DNA of 64,000 bases from assembly GCF_021484805.1 (NCBI RefSeq), contig NZ_CP090557.1:3918001-3982000 (forward strand), in the 5' to 3' direction. Under the pieces are notes generated by a model. It saw only the letters and a list, made by a program, of their open reading frames with translations, made no database searches and had not been told where the DNA came from. This DNA comes from Tellurirhabdus bombi. GTDB taxonomy: Bacteria; Bacteroidota; Bacteroidia; Cytophagales; Spirosomataceae. Every line of letters begins with the position of its first letter. The first letter of the stretch is position 1. This document shows, one piece after another, positions 7,991 to 17,174 of this stretch. The position numbers and the translations under genes are program-made.

Positions 7991-10900
7991 TTAGAAACCT
8001 ACGTTTAGCCCGAAAACGATTTGTTTGTTCAATGGGAAGCTCAGTGCACCATCGCGTTCTGGATCGTAGTCTTTAATGCCGCTGAAGACAAAGTAGTTCT
8101 GCAGCGTTCCATAGACACGTACCCGGCCTACACTCAGCTTCTTGGATATGGCCTGCGGCAAATTATATCCCAGCGATACATCCCGGATTTTCAGGAACGA
8201 ACCGTCCACATAGCCCAGCGTTGATTGGAAAAGGTAGTTGTTGGTGGAGTAACCACTGTTCGGACGAGGGAACGCGTTGGTTGGGTTTTCCGGTGTCCAG
8301 TAATCCACATTGGAGGAGTTTTCCAGGGCGCTTGGTTTGTAAGCGGTGTTGTTTTCGTAGTTGATAAACTGCCCAAAGCGACCATACACAAACACGGACA
8401 AATCGAAGTTTTTGTATTCGAAGCTGTTGTTAAGGCCAAACGAGAATTTTGGAACCCGCGAGAATGTAGTACGATCACCTGGATCGATTTTTCCGTTTCC
8501 ATTCAGGTCAGCTACTTTCACGTCACCAGGCTTATAACCACCCATTTCGGTTGCAGCGGCTTCTTCGCCCAATTGCCAGATTCCGATTTTTTTGTAATCG
8601 TAGAATACTCTGGTTGGTGAACCAACGAACCAGCTATTGGCTTCATTCCGCGTAACACCGTTGTTCAGGGCAACGATTTTTTCCCGGTTCAGGGAGAACG
8701 TCCAGTCTGTTGACCATCTGAAACCGCGAGCGGCGACATTCTGCGTTGTCATGGACAGCTCAATTCCTTTGTTTTGCGTCTGACCAATGTTTTCCAACAC
8801 TTCGGTATACCCCGTAGCCGGTGGCAACAAGCTTGGCAGGAGTAAGTCGCTGGTGCGCGCCAAGTAAACATCAATGCTACCAGAAATCCGGTTCCGCAGG
8901 AAACCAAAATCCAAACCGGCATTCCAGGTTGCGGTCGTTTCCCAGGTCAAATTAGGGTTCGGAATCACACTCGGCCAGTACCCGAAAGCAGCGGTTGTTC
9001 CAAAAGCATACGCCGAATTGGTCAGTCCTCCCAGGGTTGCGTAAGGATCGATGGCGCTGTTTCCAGATTTACCCCAGCTTACCCGCAATTTCAGGTTATC
9101 AACCGCCACAATGTCTTTCATGAATGGCTCTTCGATAATCCGCCACGCACCGGATACCGCCGGGAAATAACCCCACTTATGTCCCTGCGCCAGTACAGAC
9201 GAACCATCCGTCCGCAAGGAAGCCTGGAAAATGTACCGATCCTTAAACTTATAATTTACGCGGCCAAAGAACGAAGCCAGGCGCGTCTGACGCAGTCGGC
9301 TGCCAATGGCTCTCGATATGGTGTTGGAGTTTAGATCATAGAACGTAGTGATTGGAGAAGCCTGGTTGTTACCGGAAGCATTAAACTCTTCATAATTTGT
9401 TCCCAGCGAGCTTGTTCCCAATAAGCCCTGAAAACCGTGCTCACCGAACGTTTTGTTATAGTTCAGCGTATTTTCCCAGGTATAATTCATTGTATTGTTG
9501 ATGCTTACCCCTGAATTGGAGTTCCGACCAACGTTGGCGACGGTGTTGTACCCTTTGTAGTAACCGTTGCGGTAATCTCTGATATCCAAACCAATCGTCG
9601 ATTTGAACAACAGGTCCGGTTGAATCTGCACGTCCAGATAAGCCGATGTAAAGAGGCGTTTGTCGACAATGTTGTTTTCAAAAACGCCCGGTTGCTCATC
9701 GGCCAAGGGCGTAAACTGGGCGCTGTAGCCCGGTGCCGGATTCAGAATCAGTTGACCGTTATCGTCGAAAGCCTTGGCAATCGGCAGGATTTTATTGGCC
9801 ATGTTCAGCGGGTTATCGCGCTTGTCCTGATTTTTGTAGGTATAAATCGCGCTGGCTCCTACCCGAAATACTTTAGATAATTTATGATCAATACTGATTT
9901 TACCATTAACGCGTCGAAATACATCGTTCAGTAACAAACCCTGGTCGCGCTGATAGCCGCCCGACACCGAGAATGCGGTCTTTTCGTTACCGCCGCTCAA
10001 GTTCAGCTCGTAGTTTTGCAGCAAGCCGTTGTGGAAAACATAGCTCTGCCAATCTTCGTATTGCCGCCGTTGGATGTATTCATATTCCGTCACCTGGAAA
10101 ATGTCCTTGTCTTCCCGGTACACGTTGTTATTGGTTGTCCGGTACGCTTCGCGCTTGAGCTGGGCGTATTCATCGCCGTTCATCATGCGTGGGTATTTCC
10201 CTCGCTGGTAGCTTGACACGTACGCATTAAACGACAGGCTGCTTCTTCCGGTCGAACTGCCTTTTTTAGTCGTAATGATGATTACCCCGTTGGCACCGCG
10301 TGTTCCGTAAATCGCTGTCGAAGCAACGTCCTTCAGAACTTCCACCGATTCAATATCCGTCGGGTTGATATCCACGTAAGAACCATACTGAATCCCGTCT
10401 ACCAATACCAGCGGCTGGTTGTCAGCCCGCAACGAACGGTTCCCGCGGAGAACGATGCCCACGCTGGCTCCTGGCTGCCCGGAGCTTTGGGTTACGTCCA
10501 GACCAGCTACTTTTCCCTGCAACGAACGCAGCGCATTGGTGGTCGGAATAGCCGTGAGGTCTTTGGTTTTTACCGAAGCAATGGCGCCTGTCACATCACT
10601 TTTCTTCATCGTTCCGTAACCAACCACCACAACTTCCTGCAAAGCCTTGGTATCGGTGGTCATTTTTATATCGAGGATGGAACGATTACTAACCGGTACA
10701 TCCTGGCTCTCGTATCCAACAAACGAAAAGACCAAAATCCCATTCCCGTCCGGAATCGTGAGCTTGTAGGAACCATCTACCCCCGAAGTTGTTCCAGTTG
10801 AGGTGCCTTTCAGAATAATGCTAACACCGGGCAAGCCTTCATTATTTTCATCCTTAATCTTACCGCTGATGGTAAAAACGGCAGCCTCGGCAAGGCCATT

Positions 10901-11041
10901 GCTCCCGGCCGGCTTGGTAACCAAATGCGCTTGCCCCACTTCATTTCTGACCAAGATTACTTGTCCAGAACCACTGCTCTGAGCGTACCCCGAGAGGGAT
11001 AGAAGACACAATACGCAGGTTTTCGATAGATTTTTTAACAT
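7991..11041 (-). CDS. SusC/RagA-family TonB-linked outer-membrane protein (first locus)
   Basis: A 1016-residue TonB-dependent transporter from the ATG at 11041; a TTG two codons upstream is less likely. Signal peptide about 1-20 (LCLLSLSGYAQ). A carboxypeptidase-regulatory-like beta-sandwich follows (ISGKIKDENNEGLPGVSIIL near 55), then the family box VVVGYGTMKKSDVTGA, then the plug (LRSLQGKVAGLDV, GVIIITTKKG), then a 22-strand barrel ending in IVFGLNVGF with terminal Phe. It should import an oligosaccharide with the SusD partner 39 bp downstream, driven by TonB/ExbBD, which are not in the window. The 376-bp upstream region holds a possible LacI-type operator resembling the one near the xylan locus, so shared control is possible. 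Confidence 0.95.
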   Translation of the reverse strand: MLKNLSKTCVLCLLSLSGYAQSSGSGQVILVRNEVGQAHLVTKPAGSNGLAEAAVFTISGKIKDENNEGLPGVSIILKGTSTGTTSGVDGSYKLTIPDGNGILVFSFVGYESQDVPVSNRSILDIKMTTDTKALQEVVVVGYGTMKKSDVTGAIASVKTKDLTAIPTTNALRSLQGKVAGLDVTQSSGQPGASVGIVLRGNRSLRADNQPLVLVDGIQYGSYVDINPTDIESVEVLKDVASTAIYGTRGANGVIIITTKKGSSTGRSSLSFNAYVSSYQRGKYPRMMNGDEYAQLKREAYRTTNNNVYREDKDIFQVTEYEYIQRRQYEDWQSYVFHNGLLQNYELNLSGGNEKTAFSVSGGYQRDQGLLLNDVFRRVNGKISIDHKLSKVFRVGASAIYTYKNQDKRDNPLNMANKILPIAKAFDDNGQLILNPAPGYSAQFTPLADEQPGVFENNIVDKRLFTSAYLDVQIQPDLLFKSTIGLDIRDYRNGYYKGYNTVANVGRNSNSGVSINNTMNYTWENTLNYNKTFGEHGFQGLLGTSSLGTNYEEFNASGNNQASPITTFYDLNSNTISRAIGSRLRQTRLASFFGRVNYKFKDRYIFQASLRTDGSSVLAQGHKWGYFPAVSGAWRIIEEPFMKDIVAVDNLKLRVSWGKSGNSAIDPYATLGGLTNSAYAFGTTAAFGYWPSVIPNPNLTWETTATWNAGLDFGFLRNRISGSIDVYLARTSDLLLPSLLPPATGYTEVLENIGQTQNKGIELSMTTQNVAARGFRWSTDWTFSLNREKIVALNNGVTRNEANSWFVGSPTRVFYDYKKIGIWQLGEEAAATEMGGYKPGDVKVADLNGNGKIDPGDRTTFSRVPKFSFGLNNSFEYKNFDLSVFVYGRFGQFINYENNTAYKPSALENSSNVDYWTPENPTNAFPRPNSGYSTNNYLFQSTLGYVDGSFLKIRDVSLGYNLPQAISKKLSVGRVRVYGTLQNYFVFSGIKDYDPERDGALSFPLNKQIVFGLNVGF

Positions 11042-11199
11042 AAACAACGGACGGTTAAGGTTGTATAAGCTTTCACCACTGGGAAATAAAAATATTTGTT
11101 AGAACTATTCCACGAATCCACTCACCAAAACTGGATTTGCACAAGAAGAAATTGTTTAAAAATTATTCAATGGATAGATGAGCAAAAAGAAAAAGGCTG

Positions 11200-11234
11200 T
11201 TTTTTTTTATGCAATCGTTACCGGGAACGTTACC
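11200..11234 (-). promoter_or_regulatory. Possible LacI-type operator upstream of susC (first locus)
   Basis: An 18-bp imperfect palindrome with a central CG, ATCGTTACCGGGAACGTT (11214-11231, 14 of 18 positions symmetric), lies about 175 bp before the susC ATG. It overlaps TGCAATCG at 11210-11217 next to a nine-T tract (11200-11208). The second susC promoter region also has TGCAATCG beside a T tract. The remaining 11042-11417 sequence is AT-rich and shows no gene, so it carries promoters for susC and for the divergent kinase gene. Confidence 0.45.
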
Positions 11235-11417
11235 AAAATAGTGACAATTGAAGTTCAAATGTTGAAATAACTTGAATAGCCTGTTTTCTAAACGTTAGAA
11301 GGATCTGCTAAATTATAGAAAAAATAGGATTTTGTCTAGCTAAAACTGCAAATTATAGTTGTATAGCAAACGAAAGTAATCCTTGCTAACTTACAGCAAG
11401 AAACCTGCAACTTAGTT

Positions 11418-12824
11418 ATGATGGACTGCCTTGATTCGCTCCGGCAAGACCGGATTTTTGAAACCGTACCTACTGAACAATTAACCTGGTTGGTTGATCA
11501 ATCCGAATGCATTGATTATCCGCCTGATACCATTATTTATAGCCCGAATGACCCAACAGACCATCTGTTTATTATTCTGAAAGGGCGCATTTTACTTTAC
11601 CTCCTTCAGGCTGGCCAAAAGCAGGAAGTCAATACATCGGAGTCGGGCAGCATTACGGGAGTTCTGCCTTTTTCGCGCATGAAAACGTCGGTTAGCTACT
11701 GGCAAACGCTGGAGCCGACCACCGTTCTAACGCTGCACCGCGACCGCTTCCGGGAGCTGACCATGAGCCATTATGAACTGACGGAAGTACTGGTTCAGCA
11801 GATGACGGCCCGCGTTCGGGAGTTCACCAAGATGCGGCAGCAAAACGATAAAATGATTTCTCTGGGTCGGCTATCGGCGGGGCTGGCGCACGAACTCAAT
11901 AATCCGGTGGCCGCCATTGTCCGCAGTGTGGATACCCTCAAAGACCATCTTCACGCTACGCCCGAACAGTTCAAAGGCATCATGGCGCTGAAGCTGACGG
12001 ATGACCAAACCGACGCCATTAGTGCCGTATTATTCAATCGGGTGCAAAATCAGCAGAGTAAAAAAAGCCTCACCCTGCTGGAACAAGCCTGTACGGAAGA
12101 TGATTTAACCGACTGGCTCGACGACCACGCCATTGATAAAGCTGCCGAACTGTCCGAAACCTTGACGGAATTTGGCTTTACTACCGATGACCTCGAAGCG
12201 CTCGAAAAACAAACCAACGAGGGCGGATTGGCAGCCGTTTTAGGCTGGCTGGTCAATAACCTCATTACCGAAAATCTAGTTACTGAAATAACGGAAGCTT
12301 CGCAACGCATTGCTACACTGATCGGCGCGATTAAGTCTTACACCCACATGGATCGTGGCATTGGGCAGGATTGCGTTTTTCTGGCTGAAGGGCTTAATAG
12401 CACCCTGACCCTGTTGAAGCACAAAATCAAAGCCAAAAACATCAGCGTGAAGGTAACCATTCCGGAAGATTTGCCCCAAATTCAGGCCTGGCCTAGTGAA
12501 CTGAATCAATTATGGACCAATTTGATTGACAATGCCATTGATGCCATGAGTGAAGGAGGTACCTTGCAGGTCTCGGCTGAAGTAGACCGGGAATTTATCC
12601 TAACCCGAATTATTGACGATGGCGCTGGGATTCCGGCAGAAATCATGGACCAGATATTTGATCCTTTTTTCACAACCAAAGCCATTGGCAAAGGTACCGG
12701 TCTGGGACTGGACATCGTTCAGGGCATTATTCACCACCATCATGGACAGATTTATGTCAATTCTGAAGCCGGGCGAACGGAATTTAAAGTATGCCTACCT
12801 ATTGAATCAAAAACTTCGCTGTAA
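11418..12824 (+). CDS. Sensor histidine kinase with N-terminal cyclic-nucleotide-binding-like domain
   Basis: A 468-residue soluble kinase without membrane segments. Residues 10-130 form a CRP-like cNMP-binding fold ([32 protein letters not shown]). The dimerisation/phosphoacceptor helix carries His158 in GLAHELNNP. Between it and the ATPase lies an unusually long helical region (about 175-300). The HATPase domain has the N box [42 protein letters not shown]. It starts a plus-strand run and precedes, by 65 bp, a response regulator fused to thioredoxin-reductase-like domains, its probable phosphotransfer partner. The ligand is unknown: the phosphate-binding RxxS signature of true cAMP sites is not evident. 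Start: tandem ATGATG at 11418. Confidence 0.9.
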   Translation: MMDCLDSLRQDRIFETVPTEQLTWLVDQSECIDYPPDTIIYSPNDPTDHLFIILKGRILLYLLQAGQKQEVNTSESGSITGVLPFSRMKTSVSYWQTLEPTTVLTLHRDRFRELTMSHYELTEVLVQQMTARVREFTKMRQQNDKMISLGRLSAGLAHELNNPVAAIVRSVDTLKDHLHATPEQFKGIMALKLTDDQTDAISAVLFNRVQNQQSKKSLTLLEQACTEDDLTDWLDDHAIDKAAELSETLTEFGFTTDDLEALEKQTNEGGLAAVLGWLVNNLITENLVTEITEASQRIATLIGAIKSYTHMDRGIGQDCVFLAEGLNSTLTLLKHKIKAKNISVKVTIPEDLPQIQAWPSELNQLWTNLIDNAIDAMSEGGTLQVSAEVDREFILTRIIDDGAGIPAEIMDQIFDPFFTTKAIGKGTGLGLDIVQGIIHHHHGQIYVNSEAGRTEFKVCLPIESKTSL

Positions 12825-12889
12825 GTTGGCGGGCTTTCCCGACCACTTGTGCGATTCTTCATCACTTATGCTTAACTTTTTTTAACTCT

Positions 12890-14551
12890 ATGCGTACCCC
12901 CTTCATCATCGCCATTGACGACGACGAAAACGTTTTACAAGCCATCCGGCGCGACCTCCGGCAGCATTACCGCAAAGATTACCGGGTTATTGCCACCACA
13001 TCGGCCCAAGAGGCGCTGGATACGCTGGCTGAAATAAAAAAGAAAAAAGACGAAGTTGCCCTTTTTGTCTCTGATCAGCGCATGCCGGAAATGCTGGGCG
13101 TTGATTTTCTGGTGCAGGCCCGAAAAGTGTTTCCCAGCGCAAAAACCGTTTTACTCACTGCCTATTCCGACATTGAAGCAGCCGTTCGGGCCATTAACGA
13201 TGTTCAACTGGATTATTACCTGAACAAACCCTGGAACCCTCCGGAAGAAAAGCTTTATCCAGTTCTGGATGAACTGCTATCGGATTGGCAAATGCGCTAC
13301 CGACCAGAGTTTGAAGGGCTGCAACTCATTGGCTACCAATTCTCTTCGCATACCCATGATTTAAAAGATTTTCTGGCTGGAAACCTGTTTCCTTATCAAT
13401 GGCTGGACATTGAAACGTCGCCCAAAGCGCAGGAATTACTGAAAGTTTATAACCTGGAGCTGGTGGATTTGCCCGTAGTGGTTCTGGACGATGGCACCAT
13501 CATGAAGCAACCCAGCCTCCCCGACTTGGGCTCAAAATTAGGATTGGCCCCCAAAGCGCGGCAGGATTTGTACGATCTGGCCATCATCGGCGCGGGTCCA
13601 GCGGGTCTGGCGGCGGCGGTTTACGGTGGTTCCGAAGGGCTCCGAACCATTCTGATCGACAAACGGGCTCCCGGCGGCCAGGCAGGAACCAGCTCGCGAA
13701 TTGAAAACTACCTCGGGTTTCCCAACGGCCTCAGCGGCGCTGAACTCACCCGGCGGGCCATCACGCAGGCAACCCGTTTCGGCGTGGAATTTCTTGCGCC
13801 TCAAGAGGTTGTGGCCATTCGTTCGCAGGGCCAATACAAGCACATTGCCATGAGCGACGACAGCGAGGTAATTGCCCGGAGCATCCTACTTTGCACGGGC
13901 GTTTCGTACCACAAACTGGACAACGAGAGCATCCACCGCTTCACCGGAGCAGGCGTCTACTACGGCGCCGCCACCGTCGAAGCGGTTGCGTTTAAGGACA
14001 AACCCGTCTACGTGGTGGGGGGCGGCAACTCAGCGGGCCAGGGCGCGATGTACCTTTCCCGCATGGCTTCGGAAGTCAATATCCTGATTCGCCGGGACGA
14101 TCTAAGCGCTACCATGTCCCAATATTTGATCGATCAGATAAACAATACACCTAATATTAATGTATTGTCCAATACGGAAGTAGTCGAAGCATTGGGCGAA
14201 GACAAGCTAGAATGCCTCGTTATCCGGCATACCCGCACCAGCGAAGAGCAAAAAGTCCCTGCCAGCGGTTTGTTCGTTTTCATTGGTACTAAGCCGTTTA
14301 CGGACTGGATTCACATGAGCATTATTAAAAATGAGCGCGGCTTCATTGAAACCGGTAACGGACTAAATCAGTACGACGATTTCAAACGAACCTGGAAACT
14401 GGATCGGGAGCCTTACCCACTCGAAACCTGTAGCGTCGGAATTTTCGCGGCGGGCGATGTCCGGGCGGGAGCTATGAACCGCGTTGCTTCTGCCGTTGGT
14501 GAAGGCGCTATGGCGGTTAGTTTTGTTCATAAATATTTAGCAGAAACCTAA
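12890..14551 (+). CDS. Response regulator fused to glutaredoxin-like and thioredoxin-reductase-like domains
   Basis: A 553-residue fusion. Residues 1-125 are a receiver domain with IDDDE acidic pocket (10-13), phosphoacceptor Asp62 (SDQRMP), Thr90 and Lys113. Residues about 145-219 resemble a glutaredoxin/thioredoxin fold (FLAGNLFPYQWLDIE, LPVVVLDDGTIMKQPS) but the active-site turn reads SSHTH instead of CxxC. From 228 on it follows thioredoxin reductase: FAD motif GAGPAG (234-239), GGQAGTSSRIENYLGFP, NADPH motif GGGNSAGQGA (377-386) and the ending GIFAAGDVRAGAMNRVASAVGEGAMA. The usual CxxC site reads YYGAATVEA at 357-365, so neither redox-active cysteine is present. Disulfide reduction is unlikely; a phosphorylation-controlled flavin or NAD(P)H sensor or oxidase is a guess. 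It is flanked by the kinase and by the UBP finger five bases downstream. Confidence 0.88.
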   Translation: MRTPFIIAIDDDENVLQAIRRDLRQHYRKDYRVIATTSAQEALDTLAEIKKKKDEVALFVSDQRMPEMLGVDFLVQARKVFPSAKTVLLTAYSDIEAAVRAINDVQLDYYLNKPWNPPEEKLYPVLDELLSDWQMRYRPEFEGLQLIGYQFSSHTHDLKDFLAGNLFPYQWLDIETSPKAQELLKVYNLELVDLPVVVLDDGTIMKQPSLPDLGSKLGLAPKARQDLYDLAIIGAGPAGLAAAVYGGSEGLRTILIDKRAPGGQAGTSSRIENYLGFPNGLSGAELTRRAITQATRFGVEFLAPQEVVAIRSQGQYKHIAMSDDSEVIARSILLCTGVSYHKLDNESIHRFTGAGVYYGAATVEAVAFKDKPVYVVGGGNSAGQGAMYLSRMASEVNILIRRDDLSATMSQYLIDQINNTPNINVLSNTEVVEALGEDKLECLVIRHTRTSEEQKVPASGLFVFIGTKPFTDWIHMSIIKNERGFIETGNGLNQYDDFKRTWKLDREPYPLETCSVGIFAAGDVRAGAMNRVASAVGEGAMAVSFVHKYLAET

Positions 14552-14555
14552 ATCG

Positions 14556-14840
14556 ATGTCTACACTTCAACCTAAAATCTGCGATCATCTTAGGGCGCTC
14601 GAAGAAATTACGGTTCCCGGAGCTGGTACCGCTGTCTGCGTCGAATGCGTGAAAACGGGCAGTCAATGGGTGCACCTGCGTACTTGCCAGACCTGCGGGC
14701 AAACGCATTGCTGCGACTCTTCCCCCAACCAGCACGCGACGAAGCATTTTCAGCAAACGGAGCACCCGGTTATTGCCTCTGCCGAACCCGGGGAGCAATG
14801 GCTCTGGTGTTACGTAGATCAACAAATAATGCCTTACTAG
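14556..14840 (+). CDS. UBP-type zinc finger protein
   Basis: A 94-residue protein made almost entirely of a ZnF-UBP domain. Putative zinc ligands are seen in order: CDHL (10-12), CVECVKTG (28-31), HLRTCQTCGQTHCCDSS (40-54) and the histidine-rich NQHATKHFQQTEHPV (58-71). The domain is best known in eukaryotic deubiquitinases, where it binds ubiquitin tails, but small bacterial versions occur beside CNB/TrxR-like proteins and no ubiquitin system is implied. It sits five bases after the REC-TrxR gene and ten before egtB, so co-transcription is very likely. Role unknown; possible partner of the flavoprotein. Confidence 0.88.
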   Translation: MSTLQPKICDHLRALEEITVPGAGTAVCVECVKTGSQWVHLRTCQTCGQTHCCDSSPNQHATKHFQQTEHPVIASAEPGEQWLWCYVDQQIMPY

Positions 14841-14849
14841 TCTTTAGTT

Positions 14850-16046
14850 ATGATTACCGAAAAGCCTGAATTAGCCGTAAATTCTACCCTGGCCGAGAGT
14901 TATCGAAACGTCAGGCAGTATTCCGAAGCGATCTGCCATCCCCTCCAGATTGAAGATTACGTCGTTCAACCCATCATTGATGTGAGTCCACCCAAGTGGC
15001 ATTTAGGGCATATAACCTGGTTTTGGGAACAGTTCATTTTAGCACCACACAAGCCTGGTTACCAAGCGCTTCACGATGATTATAGCTTTGTTTTTAATAG
15101 CTATTATGAGACGGTCGGCAAACGGGTTCTGCGTACCAATCGGGGTAACCTGACCCGCCCCACCGTCGAAGAGGTCTACCGCTATCGGCAGTACGTGGAT
15201 GAGCACATGATCGCGTTTCTGGAGCATAATGACCTTTCGCCTGAACTGGAAGCCTTGGTGATTCTAGGACTTAACCACGAGCAGCAGCACCAGGAGTTAC
15301 TGATTACCGACATTAAATACATTCTGGGACACAATCCATTGCTACCCGTTTTTGACTTCAGTCTGTCGAATGAACCTGTTCGTCAGGATAAATCGGCATC
15401 AAAATCAACAACTCTTTCGGAAGGCGTCTACACGGTGGGTTATGAAGGCAATGGCTTTCATTTTGATAATGAATTGGGGGCTCATAAAGTCTACCTGAAT
15501 GAATACACCGTAAGCCCTACTCTGGTTACTAACGGCGAATACCTGGCGTTCATCGAAGCGGGCGGCTACCGTAATTTCCGCTACTGGCTGGCTGAAGGCT
15601 GGGATTGGGTAAACACGCAGCAGATCCAAGCCCCGCTCTACTGGCATAGCATCGATGGAGAATGGTGGCAGTATAGCTTCAATGGGCTTCAACCGGTGGC
15701 CCTCGAGGAGCCGGTTTGTCACGTCAGCTACTACGAAGCCGACGCCTTCGCCCGCTGGAAAGGCACGCGCCTGCCCACAGAAGCGGAGTGGGAAGTTGCC
15801 GCCAAGGCCAATTGTTTCGACTGGGGCCAGCGCTGGGAATGGACTGGCTCGGCCTACCTGCCTTACCCAGGTTTTCAGACCGCCGAGGGGGCCGTGGGCG
15901 AATACAATGGTAAATTTATGGTGAATCAGATGGTGCTGCGCGGTGCATCCGTAGCCACCCCGAAGGGCCATTCACGCCCTACATACCGCAATTTTTTCCA
16001 AACCGACAAACGCTGGCAATTCACTGGAATCCGGACGATTGTTTAA
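14850..16046 (+). CDS. egtB: Ergothioneine biosynthesis protein EgtB (hercynine sulfoxide synthase)
   Basis: A 398-residue non-haem iron enzyme that joins hercynine to a thiol donor (gamma-glutamylcysteine or cysteine) using oxygen. The N-terminal DinB-like domain supplies iron ligands: LGH with His54, and the HxxxHxE motif His143-Glu149 in LNHEQQHQEL. The C-terminal FGE-sulfatase/C-type-lectin domain starts around 190 and contains VTNGEYLAFIEAGGY, VCHVSYYEADAFARWKGTRLPTEAEWE, GEYNGKFMVNQMVLRGAS and HSRPTYRNFF. Length is normal for EgtB. It lies in the redox-signalling run and 81 bp upstream of egtD. Which sulfur donor this type uses cannot be decided from the sequence; no EgtA or EgtC is present here. 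Confidence 0.93.
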   Translation: MITEKPELAVNSTLAESYRNVRQYSEAICHPLQIEDYVVQPIIDVSPPKWHLGHITWFWEQFILAPHKPGYQALHDDYSFVFNSYYETVGKRVLRTNRGNLTRPTVEEVYRYRQYVDEHMIAFLEHNDLSPELEALVILGLNHEQQHQELLITDIKYILGHNPLLPVFDFSLSNEPVRQDKSASKSTTLSEGVYTVGYEGNGFHFDNELGAHKVYLNEYTVSPTLVTNGEYLAFIEAGGYRNFRYWLAEGWDWVNTQQIQAPLYWHSIDGEWWQYSFNGLQPVALEEPVCHVSYYEADAFARWKGTRLPTEAEWEVAAKANCFDWGQRWEWTGSAYLPYPGFQTAEGAVGEYNGKFMVNQMVLRGASVATPKGHSRPTYRNFFQTDKRWQFTGIRTIV

Positions 16047-16127
16047 TTACGTATTCATGTACCTGAATCTTTCAGCAAGTTCATTCATTGGACGGTACAT
16101 GATTTAGCACACCATACAATAACCCTT

Positions 16128-17105
16128 ATGGATCAATCCCTACATACGCCTGAATCCGTAGACGCTCTTTTGCTGGACGATGTCCGAACCGGACTGGCCC
16201 AAACGCCTAAACAACTGCCTTCCCGGCTCTTTTACGATGCTGAAGGAAGCCGCATTTTTCAGGCGATCATGCACTTGCCGGAGTATTACCTGACTCGCTG
16301 CGAATTTGAAATTGTCAACGAAAATAAAGCGCAGTTACTTCAGCGTTTTCTGCGCGGCACCAACGCGTTTGAACTCGTTGAGTTGGGCGCTGGCGATGGC
16401 CTGAAAACCAAAGTATTGCTGCGTCATTTCTGGGAACAGCAGGCCGAATTTACGTATATCCCGATTGATATTTCGGAAGACGCCCTGAATGGCTTGGCGA
16501 CTTCGCTCCGGTTGCAGTGGCCCGATATGGCCGTCGAATCCATGCACAATGACTATTTCCGGGGATTGTCGAAGCTATCAGCTGCTTCCTACACGCGGAA
16601 GGTCGTGCTGTTTCTGGGATCGAATATTGGTAATTTTTCGGAAGACGAAGCCCTGGAGTTTTACCACCAATTGAGCCAGCGCCTGCGCCCCGGCGATCTG
16701 GTTCTTACCGGCGTTGACTTACAAAAACACCCGGCTGTCATTCAGGCGGCTTACAACGATTCGCAGGGCTTAACCCGTGCTTTCAACCTCAACTTATTGC
16801 GTCGGCTTAATCGCGAGCTGGACGCGAATTTTGACCTGTCGGCCTGGGACCATTACGAAAGCTACAACCCCGAAACGGGCGAAGCACGTAGCTATCTGGT
16901 CAGCCAGAAGGCCCAGCAGGTGCGTATCGAAGCCCTCGACGAAACGTATTCGTTTGATTACGGCGAAATAATTCATACCGAAATTTCTCGCAAATTCACC
17001 CGCGAAGGCATTGAGCGTCTTGCCGAAGCGACCAACTTCCGCATCGACTCCTGGCTAACAGATTGCAAAGGCTATTTCGCCGATGTTTTGTTTGAGCGAA
17101 TGTAG
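16128..17105 (+). CDS. egtD: L-histidine N-alpha-methyltransferase EgtD
   Basis: A 325-residue SAM-dependent enzyme that trimethylates histidine to hercynine, the first ergothioneine step. It shows the family start LPSRLFYDAEGSRIFQAIMHLPEYYLTRCE (31-59), the SAM-binding loop VELGAGDGLKT (84-94), YIPIDISEDAL (110-120), the LFLGSNIGNF loop and LVLTGVDLQK, and ends in the usual WLTDCKGYFADVLFERM. Length matches the family of about 320. It follows egtB and is closed by a strong terminator two bases after the stop. The C-S lyase EgtE is not evident in the window; a PLP enzyme encoded elsewhere would be needed. Confidence 0.95.
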   Translation: MDQSLHTPESVDALLLDDVRTGLAQTPKQLPSRLFYDAEGSRIFQAIMHLPEYYLTRCEFEIVNENKAQLLQRFLRGTNAFELVELGAGDGLKTKVLLRHFWEQQAEFTYIPIDISEDALNGLATSLRLQWPDMAVESMHNDYFRGLSKLSAASYTRKVVLFLGSNIGNFSEDEALEFYHQLSQRLRPGDLVLTGVDLQKHPAVIQAAYNDSQGLTRAFNLNLLRRLNRELDANFDLSAWDHYESYNPETGEARSYLVSQKAQQVRIEALDETYSFDYGEIIHTEISRKFTREGIERLAEATNFRIDSWLTDCKGYFADVLFERM

Positions 17106-17106
17106 A

Positions 17107-17142
17107 AAAAAGGGCTTCCAAAACAGTTTGGAAGCCCTTTTT
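17107..17142. terminator. Bidirectional terminator between egtD and the Nudix gene
   Basis: A perfect 16-bp stem (17107-17122 with 17127-17142) encloses the loop ACAG. The GC core GGGCTTCC is flanked by A and T runs, so it can stop transcription from egtD on the plus strand and from the Nudix gene on the minus strand. Confidence 0.9.
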
Positions 17143-17174
17143 GTAACCATAAAGGTTGAATCAGTTGCTAATCC

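Noticed and set aside
12890-14551. A conventional trxB gene
   Set aside because: The CxxC site is absent and a receiver domain precedes it, so it is not a normal thioredoxin reductase.
14556-14840. Evidence for a ubiquitin-like modification system
   Set aside because: Only a stand-alone UBP finger is present; no ubiquitin-like protein, E1/E2/E3 or protease is in the window.
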